Program-made: the position numbers and the translations under genes
The notes under the pieces: model-generated
What the model was told of the DNA's origin: nothing
What the model saw: the letters and a program-made list of their open reading frames with translations, nothing else
Database searches by the model: none
NCBI GenBank assembly: GCA_030641465.1
Contig: DAOWHK010000127.1
Coordinates: 1 to 7,875 of the forward strand
Direction of reading: 5' to 3'
DNA length: 7,875 nucleotides
Source: Parachlamydiales bacterium
Lineage (GTDB): Bacteria > Chlamydiota > Chlamydiia > Chlamydiales > Simkaniaceae
Part shown: in pieces, positions 5,843 to 7,875 of the stretch
Layout: the number at the start of each line of letters is the position of its first letter
Numbering within the stretch: position 1 is the first letter of the stretch

Positions 5843-6035
5843 TTACGAAATTTTTGCTAATAAAGGTAGAAATTTTTTGAAAAAATCTTTAGGCGGAATT
5901 TCATTACCACTGATTCCCACCATTTCTTTATTACGTCTAAGTGGCTTGTGTTTAGGTGGATCTGGAAGTGCTTTTTTTGAAAATGCAGGCTTTTTTTTTA
6001 ATTTTATTGCATGCTTTTGAAAGTGGTGGTAGCAT
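5843..6035 (-). pseudogene. Candidate small basic protein, frame split at an A9 tract
   Basis: Upstream of the 163-aa gene on the same strand, a frame open for more than 50 codons encodes a Lys/Pro-rich peptide with KKPAFSKKALPDPPKHKPLR and then GNEIPPKDFFKKFLPLLAKI. It stops at 5843, 31 bp before the next start. No good start lies in that frame. An ATG at 6035 (MLPPLSKACNKIKKK) lies in the neighbouring frame and joins it if the A9 run (T9 at 5991-5999 on the plus strand) loses one A, giving 63 residues. An in-frame ATG would otherwise leave only 26 residues. Chance openness in AT-rich DNA is a real alternative. The proposed 5' end overlaps the mraZ promoter region. Confidence 0.4.
6007..6035 (+). 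promoter_or_regulatory. Candidate promoter of the mraZ-rsmH-ftsL cluster
   Basis: TTGCAT (6007-6012) and TAGCAT (6030-6035) are separated by 17 bp, in the divergent intergenic region upstream of mraZ. Both boxes are imperfect matches to sigma-66/sigma-70 consensus hexamers. The placement, overlapping the GTGG repeats, is the main support. Confidence 0.35.
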
Positions 6036-6049
6036 GTGGAAATAAGTAA
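6026..6049 (+). promoter_or_regulatory. Candidate MraZ-binding repeats (10-bp period)
   Basis: GTGG at 6026 and GTGG at 6036 are followed by the degenerate GTAA at 6046, exactly 10 bp apart; another GTGG at 6023 overlaps the first. MraZ is known to bind clusters of short G-rich direct repeats spaced one helical turn apart in front of its own gene. The position, just upstream of the mraZ start and over the candidate -10 box, fits autorepression. Confidence 0.45.
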
Positions 6050-6069
6050 AAGCCCTAGGCGTGTTAGAT

Positions 6070-6612
6070 ATGAATGAGTTTTTTTTCAGTGGTTCCGTTT
6101 CAACAAAGGTCGATGATAAAAATCGATTTGTGTTGCCTCAAGCAATGAGGTACGGACTGATTGAAAATGGCTCATTAGAGTTTACGATTGCCTTGGGACT
6201 TGGGGGAGCTCTTGCGATCTATAAAAGATCTGATATTAATAAGATTGTGAAGAAATTTCAAAAAAAACAACACGATGCGAGATATCAAAAGTTTTTTACA
6301 CTTTTCTTTTCCACGCTGCATCATACGACCTGTGATAAATTAGGTAGGGTTGTTATTCCTGCGATTTTGAAAAAAGCTGCTGGGATTGAAGGAGAAATTG
6401 TTGTTGCAGGGGTCCTAAATAAAATTGAAATTTGGCCAAAAGCAAAATACGAAGAAGATTTAGATCTCTTCTTAAATGATACAGATTCTGACTCTGTCCT
6501 TGCAAAAATGACAAAAGAAGCATTTGCGCTACTTGATGAGGAAGAAGAAGTGAAAGAAGAGAAGCTTGCAGTATTAAATACGCAAGACAAAGTTGTTTAT
6601 GAGGGTTTATGA
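6070..6612 (+). CDS. mraZ: Transcriptional regulator MraZ
   Basis: The 180-residue protein has the two MraZ half-domains of SpoVT/AbrB-like fold: VDDKNRFVLP (14-23) and CDKLGRVVIP (88-97). Each is followed by the expected A-L-x-I-Y (47-51) and I-E-I-W (121-124) strands. The first half has Asn where the family usually has Gly (DxKGR). MraZ forms ring oligomers and regulates the division/cell-wall cluster from repeats in front of its own gene. The product is about 30 residues longer than typical because of an acidic C-terminal tail (LLDEEEEVKEEK). I chose ATG 6070 over GTG 6061 because the only Shine-Dalgarno-like sequence (TAGG, 6056-6059) is 10 nt from the ATG and practically abuts the GTG. 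The stop overlaps the rsmH start as ATGA. Confidence 0.9.
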   Translation: MNEFFFSGSVSTKVDDKNRFVLPQAMRYGLIENGSLEFTIALGLGGALAIYKRSDINKIVKKFQKKQHDARYQKFFTLFFSTLHHTTCDKLGRVVIPAILKKAAGIEGEIVVAGVLNKIEIWPKAKYEEDLDLFLNDTDSDSVLAKMTKEAFALLDEEEEVKEEKLAVLNTQDKVVYEGL

Positions 6613-7522
6613 CTGAGCCGCACGTTCCAGTAATGCTAGAGGAGTTTTTAGAGCACTTCTCAAAACTTAAGATTAAAACATTTTATGACGGAACGCTTGG
6701 CGCTGCTGGTCATGCAAAAGCGCTTCTTGAGAGCCATCCTGAAATAGAGACTTATTACGGATGTGATCAAGATGCAAATGCACTCGAGATTGCAAAAGCA
6801 AAACTCGAGCCATGGAAAGATAAGGTCGTTTATTTACATGACAATTTTGTCCATTTAGATAAGCACCTAGAAGACGTAGAGAGTGTAGACGGTTTTTTTT
6901 TGACTTGGGGGTGTCGTCAATGCAGTTAAATAAGAAAGAAAGAGGATTTAGTTTCTCAAAATCAGGCCCGCTTGATATGCGGATGGATCCATCATCTGAT
7001 CTCACAGCAAAAGATGTTGTCAACAATTTCTCCGAAGAAGAGCTGGAAAAAATTTTCAAAGAATACGGTGAGGAGCCAAGAGCTCGTCAGACCGCAAAAG
7101 CCATTGTGACTGAAAGATCGAAAAAACCGATTGAGTCAACAGAAGAGCTTGCAAAAATAGTTACCGGCAGTGCAAAAAAAACGAAAAAACGAAGTCCTGC
7201 AACCCTTGTTTTTCAAGCAATTAGAATGTGTGTGAATCAAGAGCTCGAATCAATTCAAGGGGGCGTGCAAAAAGCGCTTCAAAAACTTAGTCCAGGCGGC
7301 GTGATCGGAGCAATTTCGTTCCATAGCTTAGAAGATCGACTTGTGAAAAATATTTTTCGCGATGCATCGCTTCCGATTAAAAAAATCGTAGGGGAAAAAG
7401 AAGAGACGTATCTTCCAATGCTTAAACTTCTCACGAAAAAGCCTTTGATACCGTCCATGCAAGAAATTAAGAAAAACCCGAGATCTAGAAGCGCAAAACT
7501 TCGTTTTGCAGAGCATTTATAA
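6609..7522 (+). CDS. rsmH: 16S rRNA (cytosine-1402-N4)-methyltransferase RsmH/MraW, frame broken at a T9 tract
   Basis: RsmH methylates N4 of C1402 in the ribosomal P site using S-adenosylmethionine. The first frame (6609-6929) has HVPVML (5-10), the SAM motif DGTLGAAGH (27-35) and GCDQDANAL (51-59), and reaches VDGFF. A T9 run (6893-6901) then throws it out of frame. The next frame continues exactly where the family does: DLGVSSMQLNKKERGFSFSK, GPLDMRMDP, AIRMCVNQELESI, GGVIGAISFHSLEDRLVKNI and the C-terminal NPRSRSAKLRFAEHL to 7522. One extra T would restore a single protein of 304 residues, normal length. All signature motifs are intact, so the break is either very recent, a homopolymer error, or bypassed by slippage. 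GAGGG lies only 3 nt before the ATG, which overlaps the mraZ stop. Confidence 0.88.
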
Positions 7523-7536
7523 TGGCACGGCTGTGA
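7522..7536 (+). other. Four-codon mini-ORF linking rsmH to the FtsL-like gene
   Basis: The rsmH stop overlaps an ATG (TAATG), which encodes only M-A-R-L before TGA. That TGA overlaps the GTG start of the next gene (GTGA). The arrangement could pass ribosomes from rsmH to the FtsL-like gene, which has no visible Shine-Dalgarno. It might also be the true FtsL start broken by a one-base loss. Confidence 0.4.
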
Positions 7537-7875
7537 AAAAAAATTTACTAGTGCGCATTTTAGTCTGCATATTTACGATCTGTCTCTTTTTATTCTTCCA
7601 TATTGAAAAACAAAATGAGTTAACGATACTTGGAATGCGCATTCCAGAGCTTAGTAAAGAAGTAGAGACGCTAAATGAAGAAAATACAAGATATGCTTTT
7701 AAAATTGACCAATTTGAAAATCCGATGAATCTTTTGCAGCTTGTGAAACGGCAAGAATATAGTCATTTAAAACATCCTTTAGCAAAACATATTCAGATGA
7801 TCCCTGAGGGCTTAGCCTTAATCCATAAAACAATTCCAGAAAAACAAAGCTCTTCGACATATAAAAAAGGTCCAA
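7533..7875 (+). CDS. ftsL: FtsL-like cell division protein (partial at the window end)
   Basis: Translation from GTG 7533 gives 114 residues without a stop before the window ends. A short basic N-terminus (VKKN) is followed by one membrane helix (about 5-23: LLVRILVCIFTICLFLFF). A predicted coiled coil comes next (LSKEVETLNEENTRYAFKID), then an N-P-x-N-L-x-Q-L-x-K segment. This single-pass, coiled-coil architecture directly after rsmH is diagnostic of FtsL, the periplasmic divisome linker, although FtsL sequences themselves are poorly conserved. In C. trachomatis the gene after yabC/mraW is CT271, followed by pbp3, so a FtsI-type transpeptidase is expected just beyond the window. The start is uncertain because no ribosome-binding site is visible. 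Confidence 0.75.
   Translation, partial: MKKNLLVRILVCIFTICLFLFFHIEKQNELTILGMRIPELSKEVETLNEENTRYAFKIDQFENPMNLLQLVKRQEYSHLKHPLAKHIQMIPEGLALIHKTIPEKQSSSTYKKGP

Noticed and set aside
6061..6069. GTG 6061 as the mraZ start
   Set aside because: The only Shine-Dalgarno-like bases end 1 nt before it. ATG 6070 has workable spacing and matches the usual MraZ N-terminus.
6673..7059. Minus-strand open frame of 128 codons across rsmH
   Set aside because: It is antisense to conserved RsmH motifs and has low-complexity Ser-rich translation, with no ribosome-binding site.

Overview
The window looks like a chromosomal segment of a member of the Chlamydiales, most likely a lineage outside Chlamydiaceae that lives in amoebae or arthropods. 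Three things point there. First, the backbone genes resemble, from memory, the Chlamydia trachomatis CT275-CT271 block: a DnaA gene (dnaA_2), a TPR gene, a hypothetical gene, rsmH/mraW and an FtsL-like gene. Second, it carries a eukaryote-like F-box plus leucine-rich-repeat gene, a type abundant in environmental chlamydiae. Third, the DNA is AT-rich and laden with insertion-sequence debris. The assignment is inference; no database search was possible.

Layout. Positions 2-484 hold the C-terminal part of DnaA, followed 7 bp later by a complete DASS/SLC13-type dicarboxylate transporter (492-1871). Positions 1872-4850 are an accessory insert made of mobile-DNA fragments: tandem palindromes and a long imperfect hairpin (1926-2158), an IS5-family transposase fragment (2107-2376), and an F-box/LRR gene (2585-3310, with a frameshifted tail to 3449). 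The F-box gene sits between two inverted 145-bp copies of the 5' end of another IS (2418-2562 and 3522-3666). An almost complete IS5-family element follows (about 3699-4850). Its right end cuts off the first codons of a minus-strand gene.

Positions 4878-6035 are a leftward operon: a possible small basic protein, a chlamydial hypothetical protein (163 aa), a TPR protein (131 aa) and the stump of the gene broken by the IS. Positions 6070-7875 are the rightward division/cell-wall cluster mraZ-rsmH-ftsL, whose genes overlap or nearly touch. Candidate MraZ-box repeats with a 10-bp period lie in front of mraZ.

The most striking theme is reading-frame breakage at homopolymers. rsmH is broken at a T9 tract, the F-box gene at a T6 tract, and the small basic ORF is split at an A9 tract. 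Each is repaired by changing the tract by one base. This is either systematic homopolymer error in the assembly, ongoing decay, or transcriptional slippage in an AT-rich genome; rsmH is the most telling case because the rest of the protein is intact. The second theme is an effector-like F-box gene carried between two IS ends, which looks like the remnant of a composite transposon.
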